A DNA stretch of 64,000 nucleotides from Bacillus sp. RO2 (GTDB lineage: Bacteria; Bacillota; Bacilli; Bacillales; Bacillaceae_I): the NCBI RefSeq assembly GCF_012911845.1, contig NZ_JAAXCU010000046.1, positions 1 through 64,000 of the forward strand, read 5' to 3'. Made by a program: the position numbers and the translations under genes. The notes under the pieces are model-generated. The model had not been told where the DNA came from, did not search any database, and was given only the letters and a program-made list of their open reading frames with translations. The number at the start of each line of letters is the position of its first letter. Within the stretch, counting starts at the first letter, position 1. Below are positions 50,585 to 60,620 of this stretch, one piece after another.

Positions 50585-51376
50585 CTATTTTTGTCGGAAA
50601 GCCTTGCCACCTAATTTTTCCACCACTCCAGGAAACACCTGATACAGTTTGCTGGCCATGTTCATCCAGCCAGGAAGATTAATTTCCCGGGTACGAGTGA
50701 ACATCGCATCTGCTATCCGTTTGGCAACATATTCAGGCTCAAGCATCCACTTTTCCACTTTTTGCTTATAGCTACCTGATGAATCCGCAATATCAAAAAA
50801 CTCCGTTCTAATTGGACCAGGGTTAACGGATGTTACAAAAATATTAGTATCATATAGCTCCATTCGCATACTATTAGTGAAACCGAGAACAGCATGCTTC
50901 GTTGCTGCATACACACTCGACTTTGGTGTGGCAATTTTGCCAGCCTGTGAAGCAATATTGATGATATGACCTTGATTTTGCTCGAGCATGGACGGTAGGA
51001 CCATCTTTGTACATGCAATCAATCCATACACATTCACCTCAAACATTCCACTCATGTCATCAAGAGAAAGGTCGGCAATTTCATCAAATTTTCCGTATCC
51101 AGCATTGTTCACTAACACATCAACCGCAGGAATCTCGGTCAATAATTGCTTGAAAGTTTGCTCGATATCTGTCTGTTTACGTACATCAAGAGGATAAACA
51201 GGTGCCTCTATCTGATAATTCAACTTTATCTGGGCTGCAACCTGTTCCAGCTTATCCAAGGATCGTGCCATGAGTACAGGTGTCGCTCCTCGCTTGGCGA
51301 CCTCAAGAGCAAGTGCTTTCCCAATCCCACCAGAAGCACCGGTTATAACTATATATTTACCTTGAAGACTAGCCAT
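50585..51376 (-). CDS. yqjQ: Short-chain dehydrogenase/reductase, YqjQ
   Basis: 263 residues of the classical SDR family: cofactor loop VITGASGGIGKALA, NNAGYG, catalytic Ser in IINIASQAG, YxxxK as YAATKHAVLGF, then VNPGPIRTEF. NADP-type reductase; substrate unknown. Three bases behind yqjP, as in B. subtilis, so an operon yqjP-yqjQ. Confidence 0.94.
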   Translation of the reverse strand: MASLQGKYIVITGASGGIGKALALEVAKRGATPVLMARSLDKLEQVAAQIKLNYQIEAPVYPLDVRKQTDIEQTFKQLLTEIPAVDVLVNNAGYGKFDEIADLSLDDMSGMFEVNVYGLIACTKMVLPSMLEQNQGHIINIASQAGKIATPKSSVYAATKHAVLGFTNSMRMELYDTNIFVTSVNPGPIRTEFFDIADSSGSYKQKVEKWMLEPEYVAKRIADAMFTRTREINLPGWMNMASKLYQVFPGVVEKLGGKAFRQK

Positions 51377-51379
51377 CGT

Positions 51380-52357
51380 TTACTTCCCTCCTGCCGAATA
51401 CATATATGGCTTGGATGTTGCATCTTCTATAATCAAGCCCTTTTCAAGAAGATAATCCACCTGACCAATCGTTTCAGAAAGTGTCAGTAGCAGTTGTTTT
51501 TCATAGACAGATTTAAAAAGATACTGACAAATTTCATAGGCAGTAGCAGGCTGAGCTTGGAGAAACTTTAAAACCTTATTTGCACGCTTATCCTGTTGTT
51601 TCAATCGTGTCTCTAATAACTCCGGGACATTTTCAACAATATCTCCATGTCCTGCTAGCACACGCTGAATTGGCAAACGTCTCATTTTTTCAATAGAGTG
51701 AATGTATTCAAGCATGGCTTTCTTCCGTTCCGTTTCGTCCACATAAGGCGGCTCTACCAATGGATTAGGTGAGATATCCGCTAAGATTAAATCTCCACCA
51801 ATTAAGGTTCCACTCTTTTCATCAAATAGAACGAGATGACTGCTTGCATGACCGGGTGTTTCTATGATCCTCCAATTTGCCAGGCCGTCTAGGCGATCTC
51901 CTTCTCCAATGAAAGAAGTGAGCCCCCTGTGGCAAGCAAAACGTAACGGTTTATCAATAGCATTCAAGACAGGATAAAAGCGTTGCTCGACACCCATACG
52001 TTCAAACATCTCTTTATAATAAGCTTCATGAGTAGAAAAGTAACGGTGATCCTGCGTCATCCAAGGATGTGCACGCTTGTGCCCGAATACTGGAATATTA
52101 GAAGGAAAATAATCCAATAGCCCAACGTGATCTGGGTGATGATGCGTCACTACCACTTGATCAATGTCTAAAACCTTCAGTCCATGACTACTTAACTCAC
52201 GCTGAAAGATTTCCCAAGCTTCCATCGTTTTCACACCAGCATCCACCAGTGTCACTTTATCCGTAATGATAAGATAGGTATGTACGTCCCCAACCGCAAA
52301 CGGGGTCGGGATTGTAATTTGTTTGATCTCTTGCTTACAAGAAACGTCGTTCATCAT
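51380..52357 (-). CDS. yqjP: Metallo-beta-lactamase fold hydrolase, YqjP
   Basis: 325 residues. Zinc motif VVTHHHPDHVGLL (HxHxDH), further ligands in ETPGHASSHL (His) and LIGGDLIL (Asp), and AGHGDIV near the end. C-terminal winged-helix-like region. RNase Z/glyoxalase II-like fold, but substrate unknown. First gene of the yqjPQ operon; a palindrome at 52440-52461 may be its operator. Confidence 0.93.
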   Translation of the reverse strand: MMNDVSCKQEIKQITIPTPFAVGDVHTYLIITDKVTLVDAGVKTMEAWEIFQRELSSHGLKVLDIDQVVVTHHHPDHVGLLDYFPSNIPVFGHKRAHPWMTQDHRYFSTHEAYYKEMFERMGVEQRFYPVLNAIDKPLRFACHRGLTSFIGEGDRLDGLANWRIIETPGHASSHLVLFDEKSGTLIGGDLILADISPNPLVEPPYVDETERKKAMLEYIHSIEKMRRLPIQRVLAGHGDIVENVPELLETRLKQQDKRANKVLKFLQAQPATAYEICQYLFKSVYEKQLLLTLSETIGQVDYLLEKGLIIEDATSKPYMYSAGGK

Positions 52358-52439
52358 AATCCCCTTTTAATTCGTTTTAGTATGAATATATGTATGAAAT
52401 GTACAATAAAATTATAACAAAATAATAGACCCAAAAAAG

Positions 52440-52461
52440 TAATTGAATAACCATTCAATTA
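52440..52461. promoter_or_regulatory. Perfect palindrome, possible operator of yqjPQ
   Basis: taattgaat and attcaatta around aacc: 9-bp perfect arms, about 85 bp upstream of the yqjP start. The ttgaat...attcaa core resembles TetR-family (FadR-type) operators. Regulator not identified. Confidence 0.55.
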
Positions 52462-52614
52462 TAGAATGCACTAAATAAGGAAAAAAAGAAAGGGTTATTC
52501 CTCAATAACTAATAAAATTTCCCAGTTCATTTTTTTGAAATAACGTCAAGCCCTATTTAGGATTTTGGGAGCAATTTTCTCCAAAAATTTTATATAATCA
52601 TGACAAATACCCCC

Positions 52615-52643
52615 TTGACTTTCCCCCGCTTCCGATAGATAAT
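52615..52643 (+). promoter_or_regulatory. Sigma-A promoter of the proI T-box transcript
   Basis: ttgact (52615-52620), 17-bp spacer, gataat (52638-52643). Start near 52650. Confidence 0.85.
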
Positions 52644-52654
52644 GTATAAAATTA

Positions 52655-52893
52655 CAAATGATAACGTGACGAATGGGACCAGTAGAAAGCTGCAAGATGA
52701 CAAGAGATGGAGGTTCACCGGCTGAAAGACCTCCTCATCCCCTGCACTTTTGAACCTACCCAGGAACAATCAGGTAAACCTGATCGTCCTCCCACGATAC
52801 GGGAATCAAAGCTGGGTTCAACCAACCAATTAAGGTGGTACCGCGGATAAGACCTATCCGTCCTTTTATACAGGACAGATAGGTCTTTTTTTA
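52655..52893 (+). ncRNA. Proline-specific T-box riboswitch leader
   Basis: Stem I region with the AGTA-type box (cagtagaaag), specifier loop gaa-CCT-a with CCT (Pro) at 52755-52757, the T-box core taaggtggtaccgcgg (52831-52846), and a terminator aagacctatc (52849-52858)/gataggtctt (52878-52887) plus T-run. Uncharged tRNA-Pro would stabilise the antiterminator and turn on proI. Confidence 0.95.
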
Positions 52894-52915
52894 TTCTAAA
52901 AGGAGCGTGTTAACG

Positions 52916-53755
52916 ATGAAAATAGCATTTATTGGTGCCGGATCTATGGCTGAAGCGATTATGGCCGGACTGCTGAAACAGGAGATCTGTACAAAAGAGG
53001 ATATTACGGTAACGAACAAACAGGATCAACAACGTCTGGAAAACCTAGAAAGTAAATATGGAGTAGTCACTTTGGAAAATAAAGAGACCGTAGTGAAAGA
53101 TGCAGATGTGATCTTCATAGCGATGAAGCCTAAGGACGCAAAAGATGGAATCCAGGCAATAAAATCCTATGTAACAAAAGATCAGCTTATCGTTTCTGTG
53201 CTGGCAGGTATTTCGACTGAAGTCATCCAAGACCTTTTCGAACAAGAGCTCCGTGTCATTCGCTCCATGCCAAACACGTCAGCAGCCATTGGACTATCTG
53301 CGACTGCGATCGCAAAAGGCTCCTTTGCTACTGAAGAAGACCTGGCGTTAGTACAATCGTTGTTCTCCGCAATCGGTCTATGCACCATAGTGGAAGAAGA
53401 CCAACTTCATGCAGTAACAGGCGTTTCCGGAAGCGGTCCTGCTTATATCTACTACATTGCAGAGGCGATGGAGAAAGCAGCCTTTGCTCAAGGTTTGGAT
53501 ATGGATGTTGCCAAAAAACTTGTTAGTCAGACATTGATTGGAGCAGCTCATATGCTGCAAGAAACAGATAAAGATGCAGAAGTCTTAAGAAGAGAAGTAA
53601 CAAGTCCAGGCGGCACAACACAGCGAGGGATTTCATTGCTAGATGAAAGAAAAGTCTCCGAAGCATTTGAGAGCTGTATCGAAGGAGCGACAGAACGTTC
53701 TAGAGAAATGGGAGAAGAAATGGCGGAGAAATTGAAGGAGAAGGCGTCGAGCTAA
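52916..53755 (+). CDS. proI: Pyrroline-5-carboxylate reductase
   Basis: Start at ATG 52916 (MKIAFIGAGS) with aaaggag upstream. 279 residues: NADPH loop AFIGAGSMAEAIM, RSMPNTSAAIGLS, and C-terminal VTGVSGSGPAYIYYIAEAM with TSPGGTTQRGI, the substrate site of the P5CR family. Catalyses the last step of proline synthesis. Placed after yqjP as in B. subtilis yqjO/proI and controlled by the proline T-box. Confidence 0.96.
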   Translation: MKIAFIGAGSMAEAIMAGLLKQEICTKEDITVTNKQDQQRLENLESKYGVVTLENKETVVKDADVIFIAMKPKDAKDGIQAIKSYVTKDQLIVSVLAGISTEVIQDLFEQELRVIRSMPNTSAAIGLSATAIAKGSFATEEDLALVQSLFSAIGLCTIVEEDQLHAVTGVSGSGPAYIYYIAEAMEKAAFAQGLDMDVAKKLVSQTLIGAAHMLQETDKDAEVLRREVTSPGGTTQRGISLLDERKVSEAFESCIEGATERSREMGEEMAEKLKEKASS

Positions 53756-53766
53756 TAATTAAGGAA

Positions 53767-53803
53767 AAGCACTTGGAGATGTATCTGCTCCAAGTGCTTC
53801 TCT
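53767..53803. terminator. Terminator between proI and the S41 gene
   Basis: Perfect 12-bp stem aagcacttggag/ctccaagtgctt with a short T-rich tail, between converging genes. Confidence 0.88.
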
Positions 53804-53814
53804 GTAAAAAGACC

Positions 53815-55584
53815 TTATTGTTCATTAATAATCTCTATAGCCTTTTCTAATAATTCATCTCTTCCCTCTTTTATTCCTTCGATCGTCGGTGTCATATAGA
53901 TGTCCGGAATAATTCCGACACGTTGCGTTTCGGTGCCATCCGGATAATACACTCCAATGCCCGTTATAGCTGTTTCTATGCCACCTGGCAGCGTAAAAAA
54001 GGACATATTTCCATCTGCTGCAGCCGTAGTACTGCCAATTACCGTTGCATTCTCAGCCGTACGGAAAGCCATCGCGTGGTACTCAGCACTACTTTGGGTG
54101 ACTTCATTGATAAGAATGACAATTTTACCCTTATAATGTTCGTTATTTTCTTCTCCTACTGTCAGAGGATCTGTCATTGTAAAAAGCCCAGGATGCTCGA
54201 TACTCCCATTAGTAAACTTGACAAACTCCCTACTATCTGGGAGTAAATATTCTCCCAGACTAAAAACCGTAAATTCAGAAGGGTAACTTCTAAAATCAAT
54301 AATCATACCTTTTGTCTGATCTAACTCTGATTGATAGTCGTTTAAAAATGAATAAGAAAAATCTCCCATATACATATAAGCAACAGAATTTGAATCCAAC
54401 AATTGGAACGGCTCTGTTCCATTATGGAAGATATCATATTGATCCACTTCTAGATTATTTTTTGTGAAAACGGCAAGCTCCAGACTTTTCAACTCCCCGT
54501 TTCTTTCAATTTCAACAGATAACGATTTTTCATTTGTCCGTAACAGCTTTAGGGCCATGTCCCTTAATTGCGTCTCATAGTTAGAGGCAGGAATATATTT
54601 TAATTGAGTTTCTAGTATCTCATCGATGGTTTTTCCATCTATCTTTGTTATTACATCGCCAACTTCAAGTCCCGAACTCTTTCCTTCCTCTTCTTTATAG
54701 TATCCTGTCACAACAGGCTTTCCTTCGACAAACGTTAAAATAGCCGGGTGATATCTTTTCCCCCAATACCGTTCAATCACTGAACTAGGGTTCCATATGT
54801 TTGCGTGGGTGTCATGTACTCTTGCTATTAATTCTAATGTATTCAGGTGGTATTCCTGTTCATTTTTAGCATGAATTAGTTTTGGAATGAACTCTTTCAT
54901 GACATCGTCCCAATCCTCGTCAATCAGATACTTGTAAGGAAAATAGTATTCAATAATGTTCCAATACTTATATAAGGAAAGCAAGCGATATTCAGTTTCA
55001 GGATAAGGGTGGCGGTATTCCAGTTCGTTCTGAAATACAGGGTTCCCAACACCCTCAGCTAGTGAAACATAGTGATGTAAATCGTTACGTTCACTATTTT
55101 TAACAGTTTGCAAGACTCCTTCTAGCTCCTCGCTGAAACCTGACGAGTTCAACCAATCAAGATCCGGCTCCATTTTAATTTTCTCTTCTCCATCCTCAGG
55201 TGAAGTGCTTTTTTCCCCTTTAATCTCCCCTAAACTTTCTATCCACTCCACTAATACGGCATCCCTTTCTAAAGAGGAAGTGGCAGATAAAATTTCTGGC
55301 AGTATGTAAAAAAGCTCTTGATCCCAATTAAATTCGCCTTCCGCAACATTAGGATGGTAGTATTTCAAAAATCCCCAAATCTTCCCTAAATAAAACAAGT
55401 TCTCTTCCAACTCTTTTGAAATACCCTGTGGTTGCTCAATTGTTGCAAAGTTAAAATCATTTTCCAGCTCTCTCTCCTTCGGTGCCTCTTTAACAGCACC
55501 TTCAAAGAAACTACAGCCAACAAGTAGAAAACAAAACATACATAACCAAATAGACTTCCCTAACATAAAAATTCTATTTTCCAA
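53815..55584 (-). CDS. S41-family peptidase lipoprotein with PDZ domain
   Basis: 589 residues, TTG start with aagggggga upstream. Signal and lipobox MFCFLLVGCSFF (Cys about 24). Helical N-terminal part to about 250, PDZ domain about 290-370 (GLEVGDVITKIDGKTIDEI), S41 (C-terminal-processing-like) domain with catalytic Ser in NEVTQSSAEYHAMAFR and GSTTAAADG. Lys expected three turns later is not obvious. Surface protease. 12 bp behind the AraC-type regulator gene, which likely controls it. Confidence 0.87.
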   Translation of the reverse strand: MENRIFMLGKSIWLCMFCFLLVGCSFFEGAVKEAPKERELENDFNFATIEQPQGISKELEENLFYLGKIWGFLKYYHPNVAEGEFNWDQELFYILPEILSATSSLERDAVLVEWIESLGEIKGEKSTSPEDGEEKIKMEPDLDWLNSSGFSEELEGVLQTVKNSERNDLHHYVSLAEGVGNPVFQNELEYRHPYPETEYRLLSLYKYWNIIEYYFPYKYLIDEDWDDVMKEFIPKLIHAKNEQEYHLNTLELIARVHDTHANIWNPSSVIERYWGKRYHPAILTFVEGKPVVTGYYKEEEGKSSGLEVGDVITKIDGKTIDEILETQLKYIPASNYETQLRDMALKLLRTNEKSLSVEIERNGELKSLELAVFTKNNLEVDQYDIFHNGTEPFQLLDSNSVAYMYMGDFSYSFLNDYQSELDQTKGMIIDFRSYPSEFTVFSLGEYLLPDSREFVKFTNGSIEHPGLFTMTDPLTVGEENNEHYKGKIVILINEVTQSSAEYHAMAFRTAENATVIGSTTAAADGNMSFFTLPGGIETAITGIGVYYPDGTETQRVGIIPDIYMTPTIEGIKEGRDELLEKAIEIINEQ

Positions 55585-55596
55585 CCATATCCCCCC

Positions 55597-56478
55597 TTAT
55601 TCTTCAAATGTTAGATTGGTAGGCTCCTCCAACAACTGACTAGCAAACTCAATATTAGTTGTTGGTGTATTCTCGTCTACTTCAACAAACTTCAATTCAT
55701 CTACCCATACTTGCCCGCTACCCACTAAAAGCACTCCAAAGGAGATGGTTGAACTTGTATCAGGAATATCTAAAACAATACTGTAGTGATTCCACTCTGT
55801 ATTGCCCGTAATCGGTCTGTCGCTCATGTTATCAAATTGAAGGATATCTCTAAGATTGTCGTCCACCCTCATCCAAAATCCGCAATAGGCATCTACTTCA
55901 CTCGATTTGATAAAACCTGAGAGTTTTAATCTTTTCCCTAAATAATTTTGTGCTTTGAATTGCTGCATCATAGTGGCAAATTCTTCTGCCTTGTGAGCAG
56001 TCACAGACTTAAGGTAACCAGATGCCCTCCCTTTATGAAACGTCTCGCGATCAACCCCCATTTTATAATGAAACGGATGACTGCCACTCAGGAACCACCC
56101 CTTTAACATCTGTTCATTTTTCAATGCTATCTCCTCCTGTTGATGATGGATACTGCTCATAATCTTCCGGTATTGTCCAGGCGGGAGATTATAAGTTTTT
56201 TTAAAAGATCTTGTAAATGATTCCTGAGTCTCGAAGCGGTAAAATAAAGCGATTTCCAAAATGGTATCATTGGAGTAAATGAGCTTTTTAGCTGCATTGG
56301 CAATCCGCCTGTAACGGATATATTCCGATGCCGTAACACCGACTTCAGCCTGGAACAATCGCAAGAAATGATATTTGGAGTAACCCGCGACCTTTGATAA
56401 ATGGGCAAGGGATAAATCTTTATGTAGGTTTTCTTCTATAAAGCCAATCATACTTTTTACTATAGTATCGTTACTCAT
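55597..56478 (-). CDS. AraC-family regulator with C-terminal jelly-roll-like domain
   Basis: 293 residues. Two helix-turn-helix units at the N-terminus, residues about 5-105: LSLAHLSKVAGYSKYHFLRLFQ and ILEIALFYRFETQESFTRSFKK. The C-terminal half (FKAQNYLGKRLKLSGFIKS, TGNTEWNHYSIVLDIPDT, GSGQVWVDELKFVEV) looks like a carbohydrate-binding-type beta sandwich. The order HTH then sensor is unusual for AraC but known for Rob/SoxS-like types. Paired with the S41 gene 12 bp downstream. Confidence 0.88.
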   Translation of the reverse strand: MSNDTIVKSMIGFIEENLHKDLSLAHLSKVAGYSKYHFLRLFQAEVGVTASEYIRYRRIANAAKKLIYSNDTILEIALFYRFETQESFTRSFKKTYNLPPGQYRKIMSSIHHQQEEIALKNEQMLKGWFLSGSHPFHYKMGVDRETFHKGRASGYLKSVTAHKAEEFATMMQQFKAQNYLGKRLKLSGFIKSSEVDAYCGFWMRVDDNLRDILQFDNMSDRPITGNTEWNHYSIVLDIPDTSSTISFGVLLVGSGQVWVDELKFVEVDENTPTTNIEFASQLLEEPTNLTFEE

Positions 56479-56561
56479 CTATTGACCTCCTTACCTATAT
56501 TTTAGCAAACAACAAAGAATCATTTTTGACATTTATTGCTTTTATATCTATTTATCACCAC

Positions 56562-56594
56562 AAAAAAAACCACCAGCCTCAACAGCTGCTGTTG
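56562..56594 (-). terminator. Terminator of the 56.6-kb membrane-protein gene
   Basis: On the minus strand accaacagc pairs with gctggtggt and T8 follows. Confidence 0.85.
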
Positions 56595-56597
56595 GTT

Positions 56598-57194
56598 CTA
56601 AAAACTATCATTCTCGCTTCTTATAAGAGCACCGGACGAAGCATCATAAAGCTCCCTATAAATAAATGAACATTCATCTTTATCAGAACAATTGTTGTAG
56701 ATGTACTCTATAGTTAATGATGGGCTTCTAGTACCACTCATATTACCCGCATTAATATTAGAGTGATAAGGCGCAGTATAATATGCCCGCATTAGTGTTA
56801 GGTCACCATCCGAAGTAGACTGTAATCGTTCAAAGCTCACAGCCACATGTTTATCCCACCCCTCAGGGAAAAGCCTTTCTTTTACAATGGAATTGGATAT
56901 CTCCGCATGTACCATCATCACACCTAAAAGAACCAAATATGCCGAGCAAATATACATAATAAGACGAAGAGGCTTCCAACGGACGGACTTATTTCGAAAG
57001 GTATATAAAGCATTCCAAATAGGAATAAGTAACCACATTAATAACGGTAATCCAAAAAAAGAACCGATGATTGTGATTTGGCCGTATGTATCTAATGGGT
57101 GAGCAGGATTAAAGATGAAAAAAATAAGATAATATATCCAAATATATACAGTGGCTTTAAACCACAAGGACATTTCACTCCCTATAAACTTCAT
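56598..57194 (-). CDS. Hypothetical membrane protein
   Basis: 198 residues (an alternative start, MSLWFK, lies seven codons on with aggga upstream). Three helices: FKATVYIWIYYLIFFIFNP, ITIIGSFFGLPLLMWLLIPI, LRLIMYICSAYLVLLGVMMV. Then an extracytoplasmic domain of about 100 residues with two Cys (NNCSDKDECSF), possibly disulfide-bonded. Function unknown. Confidence 0.68.
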   Translation of the reverse strand: MKFIGSEMSLWFKATVYIWIYYLIFFIFNPAHPLDTYGQITIIGSFFGLPLLMWLLIPIWNALYTFRNKSVRWKPLRLIMYICSAYLVLLGVMMVHAEISNSIVKERLFPEGWDKHVAVSFERLQSTSDGDLTLMRAYYTAPYHSNINAGNMSGTRSPSLTIEYIYNNCSDKDECSFIYRELYDASSGALIRSENDSF

Positions 57195-57218
57195 AAAGAA
57201 GCCTCAACATAATAAAAT

Positions 57219-57737
57219 TTAACGATTGCCTCCACATACTCTCCCCATTTCCAAACAATTCTCTAAAATAGCTTGATAAACTTTGTTCCAGCCCTCATAA
57301 TAATTTGATACCTCTGCCGGTTTAATAAAGATCCTTTCCATAGATTCATATTCGGCTCTAAAACTATGAAACTTCGTAATATCCATTCTATAAAAAACCT
57401 GATATCCTACTTTCGGATATGGACTTTCCTCATTCCAATTCGGATTTACATGATGATCGACCACAATGAAACCAAGCAAGCGGCAATCTCCTTCTACATA
57501 CCCCTCCTCCATTGCTTCCCTTTGAAAACACATTTCTGGGGTTTCATTGAGTTCAACATGCCCACCAGGAAAATCCCATCCTCTATCTTTGAGGTTGATA
57601 AGCATCAGCTTATCCTGAAAAAAGCAATAGCCATGAGCGCTAGTTATCAGATTTCTTGGTGGAAGTTGAGATTGCTTGTCCCAGGTTAATTGAACGATTG
57701 AATCGCCCCAAGTTACTTGAATAGATGTCATGCGCAT
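57219..57737 (-). CDS. NUDIX hydrolase
   Basis: I start at ATG 57737 (MRMTSIQVTW), closest to the ggag site; MTSIQ two codons on is also possible, and the longer frame lacks a site. About 172 residues. Nudix box: GGHVELNETPEMCF then QREAMEEGYV; the last Gly is one position early relative to the canonical EEXG, an atypical box. Ligand unknown. Confidence 0.83.
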   Translation of the reverse strand: MRMTSIQVTWGDSIVQLTWDKQSQLPPRNLITSAHGYCFFQDKLMLINLKDRGWDFPGGHVELNETPEMCFQREAMEEGYVEGDCRLLGFIVVDHHVNPNWNEESPYPKVGYQVFYRMDITKFHSFRAEYESMERIFIKPAEVSNYYEGWNKVYQAILENCLEMGRVCGGNR

Positions 57738-57809
57738 CAAACTCCAATCATAGATCATATATGACAATTTTAACATAATTAACCAATCGCTGTTGGTTTT
57801 TTGACCTAA

Positions 57810-57852
57810 TAAAAAGCCTGTCCAGAAAGCCTAGGCTCTCCAAACAGACTTA
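57810..57852 (-). terminator. Terminator of yqjN
   Basis: On the minus strand agtctgtttggaga pairs imperfectly with tctggacaggct around the self-complementary cctagg, followed by T5. Confidence 0.72.
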
Positions 57853-57857
57853 CATCA

Positions 57858-59459
57858 TTATAAATTCTTCACAAAATCAGCCAGTATCGGCGGAAATTCC
57901 TCAAATGAAAATTTCACATTCAATCTCTCCGTCCATTGATGAGGGTCCTTCCCTACTGGCCCCAAGTTGAACACCGGCATCTGCAATGCTTCCATCTCTG
58001 CAAATGGTAAGGAGTATGTCGCCCCGTAAACCGGAATATTGAATGACAAACGGTCTTTTGCCGAAAAGTCCCCTTTGCCTATGAAACTCAAATCACATAA
58101 GCCCGAAAAATAGCGCTGCTCATTGAATTCAACATTCGCATCCACTTTCCACTTTTGAATGAATTGTCGAGCAGAATCCAATAACACCTTATTGTCCGTA
58201 GCCACCGCAGGATAATATGGAGGCGCAAAAAACAAAATGATCATCGGACCCAAATCCTTACAGAGCGAGGCAACTTCTTCTACAACTTTGATGGACTGCT
58301 CTCTTTCATCTAAATGCAAATTGGATACAATCACCGAAGAAATTCTCATATCCATTTCCTGATCCCCATGGATGGCTTTTGCCTTTTCCAGAATTTCTTC
58401 ATAGGTATATACCGCTACGTCTACAGGCATTTCCGTAAAAGACGTAAAACGCTTAAACTGGTCGGCTTTTCCTTTGCAAAATTCATTGATATTCTTTGCC
58501 GCCTGTTTTGCAATTCGAAGGAAATCTGCCTCCCAATCCATCAGTGACTTTTCCATAAAAAGGACATTGTATAACGTCACCGCAGTGTGTGGAATCTGCA
58601 CCGAATATTCCATTTTTAGATCCTTTTGTATCAAGCTAGTAGGAGGTGGTGTGACTTCCGCACCTACCTGCTCACACAGATCTGTATTCCACTCCATTAA
58701 TTTTTGAATCTCTGAAACCATCAAATTAGCATTAAGGCCAGCCAACGGTTCACCTACATGCGTTTCTTTTCCGTAGCAGAAAAAGCCAGGCAATAATTTA
58801 CCTATTGCGCCAGTATAAAGATAAAGGTTGTTGTCACCAGGGTATTTTTGAAACATTGGTTCCGAATTGACGCAAGCCTTATAATTCAAATCATGCGTAG
58901 AAGCCAGATCAGCCAAAGCAGGCAAAGCCTGAAGCATACCTTGAGAGTTCACCTCTTCATCTGGGACTGCCAATAAAAGCAGGTTTACATCCCATTTCTC
59001 GTCAATTGCTTTTTCCAGGAGAGACATTTGCAGTGCCAGTCCCGCTTTCATATCCATGACCCCTCTGCCAAACAACCAATCTCCTGATAAAAGATGTTCC
59101 TTCGCTTCAGCAGGAAGTGCATCGGCATTGTTCTCCAGTTCCCGCGTGAGCTCAACCGGTTGAAAGGCCAAGTCCTTTAGAAAACCATAATCCTCCACCC
59201 CTACTACATCAAAATGACTGACAAGCACAATCGTTTCTTTCTTCTCAGATTGCTTCACTAAAGCAGTAACAAAAGAACGCCCATCTTCCATACGATGCAG
59301 CTCCAGATTCCCAGGATTCTCTTGGAAATAATCTAGATGATTCAGTTGATAATAAATAAAGGAAGCCAATCGCTTCTCTTCCCCTGATAATGTCACACTT
59401 CCGTGCTGGACAAGGGATACAAGTAGATTTGTCAACTGCTCTTTCGTTTGCCAGTGCAT
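57858..59459 (-). CDS. yqjN: M20-family peptidase, YqjN (RocB-like)
   Basis: 533 residues. M20 metal motifs: IVLVSHFDVVGVEDYG (His, Asp), LFGRGVMDMKAGLALQM (bridging Asp), VPDEEVNSQGM (Glu pair), ACVNSEPMF. RocB-like arginine-utilisation group; likely an amino-acylase or dipeptidase in the cytoplasm. Position next to yqjM and proI is as in B. subtilis. Divergent from namA. Confidence 0.92.
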   Translation of the reverse strand: MHWQTKEQLTNLLVSLVQHGSVTLSGEEKRLASFIYYQLNHLDYFQENPGNLELHRMEDGRSFVTALVKQSEKKETIVLVSHFDVVGVEDYGFLKDLAFQPVELTRELENNADALPAEAKEHLLSGDWLFGRGVMDMKAGLALQMSLLEKAIDEKWDVNLLLLAVPDEEVNSQGMLQALPALADLASTHDLNYKACVNSEPMFQKYPGDNNLYLYTGAIGKLLPGFFCYGKETHVGEPLAGLNANLMVSEIQKLMEWNTDLCEQVGAEVTPPPTSLIQKDLKMEYSVQIPHTAVTLYNVLFMEKSLMDWEADFLRIAKQAAKNINEFCKGKADQFKRFTSFTEMPVDVAVYTYEEILEKAKAIHGDQEMDMRISSVIVSNLHLDEREQSIKVVEEVASLCKDLGPMIILFFAPPYYPAVATDNKVLLDSARQFIQKWKVDANVEFNEQRYFSGLCDLSFIGKGDFSAKDRLSFNIPVYGATYSLPFAEMEALQMPVFNLGPVGKDPHQWTERLNVKFSFEEFPPILADFVKNL

Positions 59460-59597
59460 CTCCCATCCTCCTCTAGATAGTAGTATTTTGCTCCTATCAT
59501 ACTACTAATTTTAGAAAATGAACACCTATCTTTTGGTGGGAACAAAAACGTTTGATATAATATTTTAGGAACTCGAAATATATAGGAGGAGTCACTT

Positions 59598-60614
59598 ATG
59601 AATTCAGCATTATTTTCCCCATATACAGTAAAAGGCGTCACACTAAAAAATAGGATTGTCATGTCTCCGATGTGCATGTATTCCAGTCATAATGAAGATG
59701 GGCATGTTCAAGATTGGCATATGACTCACTATGTATCCCGTGCAGTCGGCCAAGTAGGGCTAATTATGGTAGAAGCAACATCTGTCCAACCACAAGGCCG
59801 TATTTCTCCACAAGATCTTGGAATTTGGAACGACGAACATATTAAAGGATTCCAAGAACTAAACAGACAAATCAAGGTCCATGGATCCAAAACTGCCATC
59901 CAGCTTGCTCATGCCGGCAGAAAAGCAATGGTAGACGGCGACATCTATGCACCAACTGCTTTGGCATTTAACGAAAAAATGAAAACCCCTGTGGAAATGT
60001 CTACAGAAGATATAAAAGAAACGATCGCTGCATTTGTGGAAGGCGCCAAACGTTCCAAGGAAGCAGGATTTGATATTATTGAACTTCACGGTGCTCATGG
60101 ATATTTAATCAATGAATTCTTATCACCCCTTACGAACAAACGTAAAGACGAATACGGTGGAAGTACAGAAAATCGCTACCGCTTCCTTCGTGACATCATT
60201 GATGGCGTAAATGAAGTATGGGATGGACCATTATTTGTCCGTGTATCAGCCAATGACTACCACCCTGAAGGCTTAACAGCAGAAGACTATGTAATCTATG
60301 CAAAATGGATGAAGGAGCAAGGAGTAGACCTGGTCGATGTCAGCTCAGGTGCAGTGGTGCCGGCAGCCATTGATGTGTATCCTGGCTACCAGGTTGGTTT
60401 TGCAGAAACGATCAAATCCGGTGCAGACATTGATACTGGTGCTGTAGGATTAATTACTTCCGGTTTGCAAGCAGAAGAAATTTTACGAAACAATCGTGCA
60501 GATTTGATTTTTGTGGCAAGAGAACTACTACGTGACCCTTACTGGCCGAGAACAGCGGCGAAACAACTGGGGGTTGAAATTGAATCTCCAAAACAATATG
60601 ACCGTTCTTGGTAA
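59598..60614 (+). CDS. namA: NADPH dehydrogenase NamA (YqjM), old yellow enzyme family
   Basis: 338 residues, TIM barrel binding FMN. YqjM hallmarks: [16 protein letters not shown] with the Cys that tunes [23 protein letters not shown] (substrate-binding His pair), [12 protein letters not shown], and LLRDPYW. Reduces activated C=C bonds of enones with NADPH. ggagga precedes the ATG; strong terminator follows. Neighbourhood as in B. subtilis. Confidence 0.96.
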   Translation: MNSALFSPYTVKGVTLKNRIVMSPMCMYSSHNEDGHVQDWHMTHYVSRAVGQVGLIMVEATSVQPQGRISPQDLGIWNDEHIKGFQELNRQIKVHGSKTAIQLAHAGRKAMVDGDIYAPTALAFNEKMKTPVEMSTEDIKETIAAFVEGAKRSKEAGFDIIELHGAHGYLINEFLSPLTNKRKDEYGGSTENRYRFLRDIIDGVNEVWDGPLFVRVSANDYHPEGLTAEDYVIYAKWMKEQGVDLVDVSSGAVVPAAIDVYPGYQVGFAETIKSGADIDTGAVGLITSGLQAEEILRNNRADLIFVARELLRDPYWPRTAAKQLGVEIESPKQYDRSW

Positions 60615-60620
60615 TATAAA

